This document shows, in pieces, positions 36,871-45,209 of a DNA stretch of 64,000 nt (positions within the stretch are counted from its first letter, which is position 1; each line of letters starts with the position of its first letter). The notes under the pieces were generated by a model. That model ran no database searches. It saw only the letters and a program-made list of their open reading frames with translations, and was not told the origin of the DNA. The DNA comes from Cohnella algarum (GTDB lineage: Bacteria; Bacillota; Bacilli; Paenibacillales; Paenibacillaceae), in the NCBI RefSeq assembly GCF_016937515.1, contig NZ_JAFHKM010000002.1:1607001-1671000 (forward strand), in the 5' to 3' direction. The translations under genes were made by a program, and so were the position numbers.

Positions 36871-38619
36871 TTACGAAGCCTCGACGTACGCCTCCAGCTG
36901 CTGCCGGTCGTATTGCTCCCGGTACCAGCCTCCTCGCTGCAGCAGCTCCTCGTGCGTGCCGCTTTCCACGATCCGGCCCTCGTCGAGCACGACGATCAGC
37001 TCGGCGTGCTGAACCGCCGACAGCCGGTGCGTCGCGATCAGCGTCGTCTTGCCCGCGCGTTCCGTCCGGATGCCGTCGATGATCTCGGCCTCGGTCTTCG
37101 CGTCGACCGCCGACAGCGCGTCGTCCAGAATCAAAATTTCCGGATTCGCGATCAGAGCCCGCGCGATGCTGACCCGCTGCTTCTGCCCGCCGGACAGCGC
37201 GACGCCCTTCTCCCCGACCAGCGTCTCCAGGCCGTCCGGGAGGAACGCGATATCCTTCGCGAACGAAGCCCGCTCCAGCGCCCGCCGAAGGTCCTCCTCC
37301 GTCGCCCGTTCCGCCCCGAACAATATATTTTCGCGAATCGTCCGCGAGAACAAAATCGGCTGCTGCGGCACGTATCCGATCCAGCCGATCAGCCGGTCGA
37401 TTTCCAGCTTGCCCAGCGGCACGCCGGACACCGAGATTTCGCCGCTCCCGAGCGGATATTCGCGCAGCAGCTGCTTGAGCAGCGTCGTTTTGCCGCTTCC
37501 GGTGCGTCCGACGATGCCGAGCGTCTGTCCCGGCTTCAGCGTGAACGACACGTTCGCGAGATTGTCCGTCACCGAGCTCGGATACCGGAAGGTGACGTTG
37601 TCGAACGCGATCTCGCCCGGCTTTTCCATCGCGACGAGCTCGTCCCCGTCCTCCACGTCCGGCCGATAGCCGAGGGTTTCGGATACCCGGTCGAGCGACG
37701 CGTTGCCCCGCTGCATGATGTTGATCAGCTCGCCGATCGCGAACATCGGCCAGATGAGCATGCCGAGAAACACGTTGAACGATACGAGCTCGCCGAGCGT
37801 GATCTCGTTGCGGAACACCAGGTAGCCGCCGTAGCAAAGGCCGATCAAATAGCTCATGTTGACCAAAATCTTGTTCGTCGGCTCGAACAGCGCGTCGATC
37901 TTCGCGACGGCGATGTTCTTCGCCAGCACTTCCGACGTTTTCGCGTGAAACCGGCCGCGGTCCGCTTCCTCCTGCACGTACGCCCGCACGACCCGAACGC
38001 CGGACACCGATTCGAGCACCTGGTCGTTCAGCTCGCCGAACGCGTCCTGCGATTTCATGAAACGCTCGTGGATGCGCTTGCCGAACGTCTGCATGAGCAG
38101 CGCGAGCAGCGGCAGCGGCAGCAGCGCCGCCAGCGTCAGCTCCCAGCTGATCAGCACCGCCATCATGAACAGCACCGTCAGCATGAACAACGTCGAATCG
38201 ATCAGCGTCAGAATGCCGAAGCCCGCCGTATTCGAAATCGCCCACAAGTCGTTCGTCGAGCGGGCCATCAAATCGCCCGTCCGGTTGCGCTCGTAAAAGG
38301 TCGGCGTCATTTTGAGAAAATGGCGCATGAGCCTTCTGCGCAGCAGCAGCTCCAGCAGAAACGCCCCGCCGAACAGCTGCCGCATCCACACGTACGTAAT
38401 CGCGTAGCTGCCGACCGTGATGCCGATCAGAATGAGCAGCGTTTGAACGAATTCCTCCCGGGTAAGCGTTCCTTGGTGAATGCCGTCGATGACCGTCCCC
38501 ATCATTCGGGGAGGCAGCACGTCGATGACGCCGACGATGGCCAGCAGCACGACCGCCACCGAATACCTGCGCCAGTGCAGACGGAAAAACCATCCGAGCT
38601 TTCGCAATACCGTAAACAT
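36871..38619 (-). CDS. Heterodimeric ABC exporter subunit, BmrC-like (degenerate site)
   Basis: A half-transporter of 582 residues (Bacillus BmrC is about 585), with six membrane segments and a nucleotide-binding domain: Walker A GRTGSGKTT, signature LSGGQKQR, and Walker B LILDDALSAVD, where the usual catalytic Glu is Asp. That degenerate residue is the hallmark of the BmrC/YheI side of the heterodimer. The ATG at 38619 has only a close-set AAGGA; an upstream in-frame start at 38691 would fall inside the leader terminators, so it is rejected. The operon starts at a sigma-A promoter at 38905-38933 and passes through a leader peptide and attenuator. Confidence 0.9.
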   Translation of the reverse strand: MFTVLRKLGWFFRLHWRRYSVAVVLLAIVGVIDVLPPRMMGTVIDGIHQGTLTREEFVQTLLILIGITVGSYAITYVWMRQLFGGAFLLELLLRRRLMRHFLKMTPTFYERNRTGDLMARSTNDLWAISNTAGFGILTLIDSTLFMLTVLFMMAVLISWELTLAALLPLPLLALLMQTFGKRIHERFMKSQDAFGELNDQVLESVSGVRVVRAYVQEEADRGRFHAKTSEVLAKNIAVAKIDALFEPTNKILVNMSYLIGLCYGGYLVFRNEITLGELVSFNVFLGMLIWPMFAIGELINIMQRGNASLDRVSETLGYRPDVEDGDELVAMEKPGEIAFDNVTFRYPSSVTDNLANVSFTLKPGQTLGIVGRTGSGKTTLLKQLLREYPLGSGEISVSGVPLGKLEIDRLIGWIGYVPQQPILFSRTIRENILFGAERATEEDLRRALERASFAKDIAFLPDGLETLVGEKGVALSGGQKQRVSIARALIANPEILILDDALSAVDAKTEAEIIDGIRTERAGKTTLIATHRLSAVQHAELIVVLDEGRIVESGTHEELLQRGGWYREQYDRQQLEAYVEAS

Positions 38620-38671
38620 TTCCTTTTTCCCGCCTCGCTTTCTTGCTTGTTGGCCCAAGTCGATTCCAAAT

Positions 38672-38817
38672 AAAAAACGTACCGCTCGCAAGCGATACGC
38701 CCTGCCGCGAAATCCCGAACAAACGTTCGATTTCAGCGGCGCAAAAAGGGCGCACGATTACGAGAACGTAACCATGCGCCCGATCTTCTGTCGTTAATCG
38801 TGCGCTATCGGATTACG
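38672..38817 (-). promoter_or_regulatory. Transcription attenuator ahead of the BmrCD-like exporter
   Basis: Reading the reverse strand after the leader peptide: terminator T1 pairs GGGCGCA...GTTACG (38767-38781) with CGTAATCGTGCGCCC (38748-38762) before T5; an alternative strand GCGCACGATTA (38795-38805) can pair perfectly with TAATCGTGCGC (38750-38760) and so destroy T1. A middle hairpin (38704-38740) and a second terminator T2 (38672-38699, CGTATCGCT/AGCGGTACG then T6) follow. This matches the ribosome-mediated attenuation known for Bacillus bmrB-bmrCD. Confidence 0.75.
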
Positions 38818-38867
38818 TTCGGCGACATACCGACGGCAAACATGGGGTAACCGTTATCGACACGCAT
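38805..38867 (-). CDS. 20-residue leader peptide of the exporter operon (BmrB-like)
   Basis: ATG 38867 to TAG 38805, sequence MRVDNGYPMF then AVGMSPNVIR. GAAAGGAGTG lies ten bases upstream, a strong ribosome site. The stop codon immediately adjoins the segment that can disrupt terminator T1, so a ribosome stalled or slow near the end would change the fold. The CGTAATC in its last codons copies the 3' arm of T1 and could act as a decoy. BmrB of Bacillus subtilis is longer (about 54 residues), so this is an analogue, not a clear homologue. Confidence 0.7.
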   Translation of the reverse strand: MRVDNGYPMFAVGMSPNVIR

Positions 38868-38904
38868 CGAACGCACTCCTTTCTGAAAGTGAAATCTATT
38901 TGTC

Positions 38905-38933
38905 ACTTTACCATCCCATGGAAGGACTGTCAA
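38905..38933 (-). promoter_or_regulatory. Sigma-A promoter of the exporter operon
   Basis: On the reverse strand TTGACA (38928-38933), a 17-bp spacer, TAAAGT (38905-38910), upstream of the leader peptide. Confidence 0.75.
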
Positions 38934-39069
38934 TCGGTTTTTTCAATCGGCAATATGCTTTTTTTCGCTTCGCCCGCTTCGAACCCTTTCCGTTCCGCCG
39001 CCTTCTTCGCCCCCGGCAGCGGGCAAAGCGCAAGCCCGGAAACGCGCTCCGGGCTTGCTCGAGAGACGA

Positions 39070-39150
39070 TTAAGTTTTACCGGAGCGGTTAGCCAGACCG
39101 ACGATCATGACCACAAGCGCAAGCAACTGGATGAGAAGTTCGGAGCTCAT
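39070..39150 (-). CDS. Small membrane peptide, 26 residues
   Basis: ATG 39150 to TAA 39070 encodes MSSELLIQLLALVV then MIVGLANRSGKT: one hydrophobic helix with a short basic tail. GGAGGG lies about eight bases upstream. A hairpin (AAGCCCGGA/TCCGGGCTT, 39031-39058) follows. The form recalls holin-like or type I toxin peptides (TxpA/BsrG style), but no antisense RNA has been shown. It could also be a housekeeping small membrane protein. The surrounding stretch 38934-39330 holds no other gene. Confidence 0.5.
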   Translation of the reverse strand: MSSELLIQLLALVVMIVGLANRSGKT

Positions 39151-39330
39151 TCCATTCCCTCCAAATCGGCGGAATGCTCCTTCGCCGGCTTCTCCTCTCC
39201 CGCCGGATCGACGTTTCGTCTCCCGCTACCATATCTATGCGCGCGTCCGCGGCAATATGAGAACGGATGGACGGCTCAAACGCCTGCCGCCTTCAGCTTG
39301 CCGTCGAGAAACCGTTTGGCGCGCGGAAAG

Positions 39331-39783
39331 TCATGACCGGAAAAGCTTCAACCGCTCGTACCCGTTAAGGGTCAAAAGCGCCACCCAGGTGGACAAAACC
39401 GCCAGCAGCAAATGCATCGCGATGCCCAACAGGCTCGACCAAGCGAATCCGTCCGCGGCGGCCAGCGTCCACCAGAACAACGGCGGCAGCTGCCCCGCGA
39501 TCAGCAGCAGCGCGGCCAGCAGCCCGAATCCGAGCGTGGCGAGTTTGAAGGGCCGGGATTGGGAAAGATTCAACAGAAAGGAGGCGGCAAAAAGGACGAT
39601 GCCCCCGAAGACGGCGTACGTTGCCCATAATTCGCTCTGGCCTTCCACCCATTCGGGACCGAGGCCGATGGCCGGGACGGCAATGCGGAAGCCGGACGAC
39701 GGAATGTACAAAACGCCCATGACGACGGACATGACGGCGGCCGCTCGGATTAACGCCGCGTTGCTGAATTTGGTTAACACCAT
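39331..39783 (-). CDS. Small integral membrane protein (four helices)
   Basis: A product of about 150 residues with four hydrophobic segments: ALIRAAAVMSVVMGVLYI, LWATYAVFGGIVLFAASFLL, LATLGFGLLAALLLIAGQ and LLGIAMHLLLAVLSTWVALL. No family is recognised. GAAGGGG lies eight bases before the ATG at 39783; a GTG at 39792 is also possible. Likely monocistronic. Confidence 0.7.
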   Translation of the reverse strand: MVLTKFSNAALIRAAAVMSVVMGVLYIPSSGFRIAVPAIGLGPEWVEGQSELWATYAVFGGIVLFAASFLLNLSQSRPFKLATLGFGLLAALLLIAGQLPPLFWWTLAAADGFAWSSLLGIAMHLLLAVLSTWVALLTLNGYERLKLFRS

Positions 39784-39847
39784 CGGGGACACCCCTTCAA
39801 CCTTTGTTATACATTTGACGATCCCCGATGACCGATTGTTTCGCGTT

Positions 39848-41155
39848 TCAGGCTGCCAATAGTCGCCAAATGCCCCTCGGCGAGCACACGTACAATTCGC
39901 CTTTCGCGTCGATGCCGAACGACATCACGTTCAGTCCGGATTCGAGCAGCAGCCGATTGTCGGCGCTCCCGTCCTCGCGCTGCCGCAGCGCCCATATTTT
40001 GCCCGAACCGTAGTCGCCGTAAACGTACCAGCCCTCCAGGCCGGCGAGCTGGCCGCCGCGGTAAACATAGCCGCCCGTCACCGAAATGCCCTCGTCGCGG
40101 CCGTACTCCCAGACCGGGTCGATCAGCCCGTCGCTCTCGCAGCCCTCGGCCGGCTCGAAGCAGGCGGTGCCCTCCTTGACGTTCCAGCCGTAGTTGCCGC
40201 CCTTTTCGATCCGATCGATCTCCTCGATCTCGTTCTGTCCGACGTCGGCCGCCCACAACCGGCCCGTAGCCGGATCGAAGCTGAACCGCCACGGGTTGCG
40301 CAGCCCGTAGGCGTAAATTTCCGGCGCGCCGCCGCCGCTCGCGAACGGATTGTCCCCGGGAATCGCGTAGGCTTTGTTCCCGTCCGTCCGGTCCACGTCG
40401 ATGCGCAAAATTTTCCCGAGCAGCGCGTTTACGTTTTGCCCGTTTCCATGCGGATCGCCGCCGCTTCCCCCGTCGCCTGTCGCGATGTACAAATAGCCGT
40501 CCGGGCCGAAGGCGAGCTGGCCGCCGTTATGGTTCGAATACGGCTGCTCGAACGTCAGCAGCACGCGTTCGCTTGCCGGATCGGCTTTGCCCGCCGCGGG
40601 GTCGGCCTCGTACCGGGCGATGACCGTATGGGTTGCGGTCGTGTAATTGACGTAAAAGTAACCGTTCGTTGCGAACCGAGGGTGAAAAGCGAGACCGAGC
40701 AAGCCTTGTTCCATGCCCTCGTCATGCACGCGGTCTCGAATGTCCAGCAAAAGGACCGGCTCTTTCCCGGGATCGGCCGGATCGACGGCCGAGATCGTTC
40801 CCGGCTGATCGACGACGTAGATGACCTCCGGATTCCCGGGCGCGACCTCGATTCCGACCGGGGACTCAAACACGCCTTCGCCGATCAGCGGCTCCAGCTT
40901 GACTTCCGGCAGCTCGGCCTCGTTTCCGCCGCCGCTCGCGGACGGGTCAGCCGCGCCTGTCGCCGTTTCGCCGGCCGGCTCGCTCTCTCCCGCATCCGTT
41001 TCGCCGGACGGTTCGGCCGCCCCTGCGTCCGATTCCGCCTGCGCCGGGACTTCCGTCTCGTTCCCCGTCGACCCGGCGCTCCACGGGAGCCAATCGCACC
41101 CCGCGCACAGAACGATCAGTATCGCTATCGCCGCTATTCGTCCGATTTTTTTCAT
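39848..41155 (-). CDS. PQQ-dependent sugar dehydrogenase-like lipoprotein
   Basis: A glucose/sorbosone dehydrogenase-type six-bladed propeller, 435 residues, exported. The signal peptide ends at a lipobox-like LCAGC (Cys20), followed by an acidic Ser/Glu/Gly-rich spacer (21-80). Motifs: [80 protein letters not shown] and GNYGW. These mark the family, whose Firmicute members may or may not bind PQQ. Start ATG 41155 follows AAGGGGG. No accessory or PQQ genes are near. Confidence 0.9.
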   Translation of the reverse strand: MKKIGRIAAIAILIVLCAGCDWLPWSAGSTGNETEVPAQAESDAGAAEPSGETDAGESEPAGETATGAADPSASGGGNEAELPEVKLEPLIGEGVFESPVGIEVAPGNPEVIYVVDQPGTISAVDPADPGKEPVLLLDIRDRVHDEGMEQGLLGLAFHPRFATNGYFYVNYTTATHTVIARYEADPAAGKADPASERVLLTFEQPYSNHNGGQLAFGPDGYLYIATGDGGSGGDPHGNGQNVNALLGKILRIDVDRTDGNKAYAIPGDNPFASGGGAPEIYAYGLRNPWRFSFDPATGRLWAADVGQNEIEEIDRIEKGGNYGWNVKEGTACFEPAEGCESDGLIDPVWEYGRDEGISVTGGYVYRGGQLAGLEGWYVYGDYGSGKIWALRQREDGSADNRLLLESGLNVMSFGIDAKGELYVCSPRGIWRLLAA

Positions 41156-41347
41156 CCTTCTACCCCCTTGTTGTAGGCCTGATTCATGCCCGATAAGCTC
41201 CGGTCGACCATTGCTCCATGCCTTTACGCGGCGCGAGACTATCGCTGCCAGGCAGAGCTGTGACGGACTCGTTGCCACGTTGTACAGTATTTGACATGAG
41301 CGACCCGTTTCCTGCCGAAGGACGGCCGCATGCGGGGACGGGTTAAG

Positions 41348-41525
41348 ATGAGTCGCCATGACTCAACCGGATCGTCAGCGGGCATGCGGGGGCGGCAAAA
41401 TGAGTCATTTTTACTCAACTGCGTGCGGCCATATGCGTTTGGAGGGTCGAGATGAGTCGCCACGACTCATCTGGATCGACAGCGGACATGAGAAGGCGGT
41501 GAAATGAGTCGTTTTTACTCAAAAA
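41348..41525. repeat. Four-unit palindrome array, exactly 52-bp period (TGAGT family)
   Basis: Cores of the TGAGT-N7-ACTCA type start at 41348, 41400, 41452 and 41504, each 52 bp apart, type A and B alternating as in the large array at 31.4-32.7 kb. The segments between cores are more diverged. The stretch 41156-41622 holds no gene apart from this array and a terminator. Confidence 0.85.
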
Positions 41526-41550
41526 ACCCCCGATCCCGCGGGATCGGAGG
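41521..41550 (-). terminator. Terminator at the end of the walRK-htrA-CxxH block
   Basis: On the reverse strand CCTCCGATCCC pairs with GGGATCGGGGG, then T6. It follows the CxxH gene and abuts the 52-bp array. Confidence 0.8.
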
Positions 41551-41622
41551 TTCTCCTTGTGTCTTCTTCGTTTGCGCCCGACATCTTGGCCGGTTCAGGC
41601 TTGCGCCCGACTGCCGGCCGAC

Positions 41623-41790
41623 TCAGACGACCAGCACGATCGCCGGTTCCTCGCACCAATCGCAGCTCTTGGGCGGATCCCAATCGGAAAACTTCGTCGT
41701 TTTCAGATCGACCAAATCCGGCGCATCCTCATACTCGTCGACGAATTTGTCGATCGCAAGCTCGACGTGCTCCTTGCAAACACAATACAT
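41623..41790 (-). CDS. CxxH/CxxC small zinc-ribbon-like protein (YyzF family)
   Basis: ATG 41790 to TGA 41623 encodes 55 residues: MYCVCKEHVELAIDKFVDEY, a middle acidic part, then SDWDPPKSCDWCEEPAIVLVV. CxCxxxH near the start and CDWC near the end fit the CxxH/CxxC family typically found between htrA and rlmH in Bacilli; its function is unknown but it probably binds zinc. AAGGA lies eight bases before the ATG and 14 bp separate it from htrA. It is expressed with htrA. Confidence 0.88.
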   Translation of the reverse strand: MYCVCKEHVELAIDKFVDEYEDAPDLVDLKTTKFSDWDPPKSCDWCEEPAIVLVV

Positions 41791-41804
41791 TCCGTTAGTC
41801 CTTC

Positions 41805-43100
41805 CTACTCGGTGTCTTCGTCTTTTTCGATCAGCTTCACGGCGATCTCCATCTTCTCGCTTCCGCGATAGAACGTTACCGTCAGCGTTTCCCCGATTTT
41901 CTTGCGGTTATACAGATGCTTCCGAAGCTCCATCGTGCTGCCGACGCTCGCGCCGTCCAGCTTGACGATGACGTCGTTGAGCATGAGACCCGCATCCTTC
42001 GCCGGACCGACCGCTTCCAGCACGACGACGCCTTCCTTCACGCTGTCCGGAATGCCCAGCATCTCCTCGGGCGATTCCTCTTCGCTCGTCTCCGGCGATT
42101 CGCTTTCGTCCTCTTCGAACAGAAAGTCCTCCGTCGCGTTGTAATCGAGAAAAGCGGACAAATCCATCGAGTAAACGCCCAAATACGGGCGAAGCACCTT
42201 GCCGCGCTCCTCCAGCTCCTTCACGACCGGCATGACGTCATGGATCGGCAGCGCGAACCCGATGCCCTCGATGCCCATGTCCGCAACCTTCATGCTGTTG
42301 ATGCCGATCAGCTCTCCATCCAGATTGACGAGCGCGCCTCCGCTGTTGCCGGGATTGATCGGCGCGGAAATTTGGATGACTTCTTCTTCCCAGTCGTAAA
42401 TGCCGTCCTGATTGAGCGAAACCGGGATGATCCGGTTCAGGTTCGATACGATGCCGTCCGTCAGCGAGTCGTTGAACCCGAGCGGGTTGCCGATCGCGAT
42501 GACCGTCTCGCCTTCGCGAAGACGCGTGGAATCGCCGATTTCCGCGACGGTGTCGATGCCTTTGCCGTCCACTTCAAGCACCGCCAAATCGGCAATCGAA
42601 TCCTTGCCGACGATGGTCGCTTCCTTCTGCTCTCCGTTCAGCAGCGCGACTTGCACGTGCGCGGCGTTCTGAATGACGTGAGCGTTCGTAATAATTCGCG
42701 CTTTGCCGCCCTTTTTCTCGAAAATGACCCCCGAACCGAGGCTGGCGTTCGTCAGCGAATCGTCGCCTTCGTCCCCGGATCCCGGCTCCTCCGCCCGGTT
42801 GACGATGCTGACGACGGCGGGCCGGACTTTGGCCGAGGCGGTGATGATCCGCTCCGAGGTCTCGATCACCGGCTGCCCGGTGACGACGGCGGGACGACTC
42901 TCCGAACCTCCCGGCCGAACGATGAAGGTAAACAAGAGAGCGACGGCAAGCGAACTGACTAAAGAAGATATGATAGCCACCCGAAACATCGAGGCTTGCG
43001 AGCGGCCGCCGTTTCCGAACGAACCCGGCCACTCGCGCCGTCCGCCTCTGCTTCTTCGTTTTACTCGGGTCGAAAAAAAATCGTCGTCAAAAAAGCTCAT
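41805..43100 (-). CDS. htrA: HtrA-like membrane-anchored serine protease
   Basis: A quality-control protease of the cell surface, about 431 residues: cytoplasmic basic N-terminus (FFSTRVKRRSRGGRRE), one membrane helix (ISSLVSSLAVALLFTFIV), trypsin-like domain with catalytic His in NAHVIQNA, Asp in DLAVLEVD, Ser in GNSGGALVNLDG, and a C-terminal PDZ domain (DAGLMLNDVIVKLDG). It degrades or refolds damaged exported proteins, usually under CssRS or WalRK influence. Start ATG 43100 (AGGTG upstream) is preferred over a GTG at 43109. It lies between walJ and the CxxH gene, the standard order. Confidence 0.94.
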   Translation of the reverse strand: MSFFDDDFFSTRVKRRSRGGRREWPGSFGNGGRSQASMFRVAIISSLVSSLAVALLFTFIVRPGGSESRPAVVTGQPVIETSERIITASAKVRPAVVSIVNRAEEPGSGDEGDDSLTNASLGSGVIFEKKGGKARIITNAHVIQNAAHVQVALLNGEQKEATIVGKDSIADLAVLEVDGKGIDTVAEIGDSTRLREGETVIAIGNPLGFNDSLTDGIVSNLNRIIPVSLNQDGIYDWEEEVIQISAPINPGNSGGALVNLDGELIGINSMKVADMGIEGIGFALPIHDVMPVVKELEERGKVLRPYLGVYSMDLSAFLDYNATEDFLFEEDESESPETSEEESPEEMLGIPDSVKEGVVVLEAVGPAKDAGLMLNDVIVKLDGASVGSTMELRKHLYNRKKIGETLTVTFYRGSEKMEIAVKLIEKDEDTE

Positions 43101-43318
43101 GCGCTGCACCTGCTTTCAGGGAGTCCCGCTCCCGATGCCGTAAGCCGGAATTCGCCGCAAACGAGCGATTCCGCGAATCCATGAACGGCTTCCAAATGCG
43201 CCGAAAATGACTGGTTTGTCTAAAATACTAATTGAATTCGGCAAGCGAAGCAAGAGTCCCCGAACCCGCATTCGGTATGTAAAGATAGGAAACGGAACCA
43301 ATTTTCCCGAATTCCGCT

Positions 43319-44125
43319 TCAAGCCTTCACCAGATCCCACGGCGTCGGACGATCCGCGTACGTTTCGCAAAGCGCGAATTCATGTTTTTGATAAAAATAA
43401 CCGTTGTCTTCGAGCACCGTATTGACGGTCAGTTTGGCCAAATCCATCATGTTGTGCTCCTGGCTCAAATGGGCCAGATACACCCTGCGCAAATCTCCCG
43501 AATCCAGCAGCCGGCAAAGCGCTTCGCCCGCCGCCTCGTTCGACAGATGGCCGCTGTCCCCGAGAATCCGGCGCTTGATGTTCCACGGATAACGCCCCAT
43601 CCGCAGCATGTTGATGTCGTGATTCGCTTCCAGCACGAGCACGTCGGACTGCTTCAGCTGCTCCATCACCTTGTCGCTGACGTAGCCGAGGTCCGTCGCC
43701 AGGCTCAGCTTGCGGCCGCCCGCGCGGAAGCAGTAGCCGACCGGCTCCGCCGCGTCGTGCGAGATGGCGTACGATTCGATGCGCAAGTCGTAGATTTCCA
43801 TTGCGGTCCCCGTCGGCAGTATATGCCGCTGCTCGTCGGGTAATTCGCCTATGCTTTTGTGCATCGCGGTCCATGTTTTCTCGTTCGCGTACACCGGCAA
43901 ATTGAACTTGCGCGCCATCGCCCCGAGTCCCTTGATATGATCGGAATGCTCGTGCGTGACGAAGATGGCGTCCAGATCCGCTCCGGACACCTCGCGCTCC
44001 TTCATGAGCTCTTCCACTTTGCGGGCGCTCAGGCCCACGTCGACGAGCACGGTCGCCGCGTCGGAGGACACGACGGTCGCGTTGCCGGTGGATCCGCTGC
44101 ACAATACGCTGAATTGCAATCCCAT
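43319..44125 (-). CDS. walJ: WalJ (YycJ) metallo-beta-lactamase-fold exonuclease-like protein
   Basis: A 268-residue MBL-fold hydrolase with SVLCSGSTGNATVV at the start and metal ligands in FVTHEHSDHIKGL, plus later Asp/His residues. WalJ in other Bacilli is a 5'-3' DNA exonuclease-like enzyme linked to replication/repair and the wal operon. It is downstream of yycI (193-bp gap) and upstream of htrA (218-bp gap); htrA may have its own promoter there. Confidence 0.93.
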   Translation of the reverse strand: MGLQFSVLCSGSTGNATVVSSDAATVLVDVGLSARKVEELMKEREVSGADLDAIFVTHEHSDHIKGLGAMARKFNLPVYANEKTWTAMHKSIGELPDEQRHILPTGTAMEIYDLRIESYAISHDAAEPVGYCFRAGGRKLSLATDLGYVSDKVMEQLKQSDVLVLEANHDINMLRMGRYPWNIKRRILGDSGHLSNEAAGEALCRLLDSGDLRRVYLAHLSQEHNMMDLAKLTVNTVLEDNGYFYQKHEFALCETYADRPTPWDLVKA

Positions 44126-44318
44126 GATGAAAAATCCTTTCCTCTCCCAGTCCCGCGGGTTCCTTGCGCGCCGGCGGCGCGGGATGCCGGCCGCATCGGC
44201 CGCGCGCCCTTTCGGGCGCGAACCGAAACTCCTCGATCCTTACCGAAACGTCTATTCTGCATCCGTATCGCCGCCGAAATGCTCCTTCGCCGTCCGGGGA
44301 CGCCGGCCGTCGATGCGG

Positions 44319-45098
44319 CTACCCGGCTTCGGAGGAAGCCTCCTCCATCTCCCCGCCGGCGGCGGCGTTATCGGATTTGTTCGTGACGACTTCGCTGCTA
44401 ATGGCATGTACATAGTAAACTTCGCCGTCTTCCAGCAAAACCCTCCAAGAAGGCGCGGCAACCTGGGTCTCCGAATCGAAAATAATTTGGCCGTGGTAGC
44501 CGAGCTGGACTTCCTTGATGTTCGACCCGGCCGGCAAATAGTTTTCGATCAGGTTTTTGACCACTTTGGCGGCCGGCAGCACCTTCTGGGCGGCGCCGCC
44601 TTCCGACGGCAAAATCGAAATGACGTCCTGCGTGTAGCCGTTGATTTTTTGATTGCTGTAGTAAAGCTCCAGCCAAACGTCGAAAATCGGCCACCCGCCC
44701 TCCGTCCGGTTCAGCACGAAAACGCCTTCCCGGCTTGCCCAGTTGTCGAAGCGGTATTTGGCAAGGTCGGGGATGACGCCCCCCAGCTCCTGCCGCAGCT
44801 CCTGCTCCGCGAACACGATGCGCGAATCCTTCGGGGGTTCGATCGCCTTCACGCGGCCGCTGCCCTCCTGCTCCAGCTTGTAGGTGATTTCCTGCATCGC
44901 CGGCGTTTCGGTCGGAATTTGCGCTTCCACTTTAATCGATTTTTCCTGCATGACCTGCTGCGTCTCGGGAGGCAGCGACGTCCAGTCGACGGCCGTATCG
45001 AGCCGCTCCTGCAAATTCAGCCACAGCTGATACCCGAGCAACGCGTTCAGCAGCAAAAAAGCGAAGATGAGCACGCTTTTCGTTCGGCCCCAGTCCAT
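44319..45098 (-). CDS. yycI: WalRK accessory regulator YycI
   Basis: A 259-residue protein with one N-terminal membrane helix (VLIFAFLLLNALLGYQLWL) and an extracellular YycI domain. With YycH it contacts the WalK sensor in the membrane and adjusts its activity. The region of the extracellular domain near QDVISILPSEGGAAQKVLPA is the conserved core. It is 76 bp after yycH, in the same operon. Confidence 0.92.
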   Translation of the reverse strand: MDWGRTKSVLIFAFLLLNALLGYQLWLNLQERLDTAVDWTSLPPETQQVMQEKSIKVEAQIPTETPAMQEITYKLEQEGSGRVKAIEPPKDSRIVFAEQELRQELGGVIPDLAKYRFDNWASREGVFVLNRTEGGWPIFDVWLELYYSNQKINGYTQDVISILPSEGGAAQKVLPAAKVVKNLIENYLPAGSNIKEVQLGYHGQIIFDSETQVAAPSWRVLLEDGEVYYVHAISSEVVTNKSDNAAAGGEMEEASSEAG

Positions 45099-45151
45099 GA
45101 TCGCCCCTCCTTTGACTCCTGTTCGTTCGCCAAGCGCGCCGGCCGTCAGCC

Positions 45152-45209
45152 GATCGTGCGAACTTCGCCCGTCGTCAGGCGATCGTGCGAACTTCGCCCG
45201 TCGTCAGGC
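45152..45209. repeat. 29-bp perfect tandem duplication at the 3' end of yycH
   Basis: GATCGTGCGAACTTCGCCCG plus nine bases occurs at 45152-45180 and 45181-45209. The upstream copy (reverse strand) is the last codons of yycH; the second copy is outside it. It is probably a recent slippage event. Confidence 0.9.

Noticed and set aside
41557..41871. Plus-strand open frames near the CxxH gene
   Set aside because: They are shadows; the reverse strand encodes the conserved 55-residue CxxH/CxxC protein.
43101..43318. Separate promoter of htrA
   Set aside because: AT-rich words are present but no convincing -35/-10 pair with proper spacing was found.
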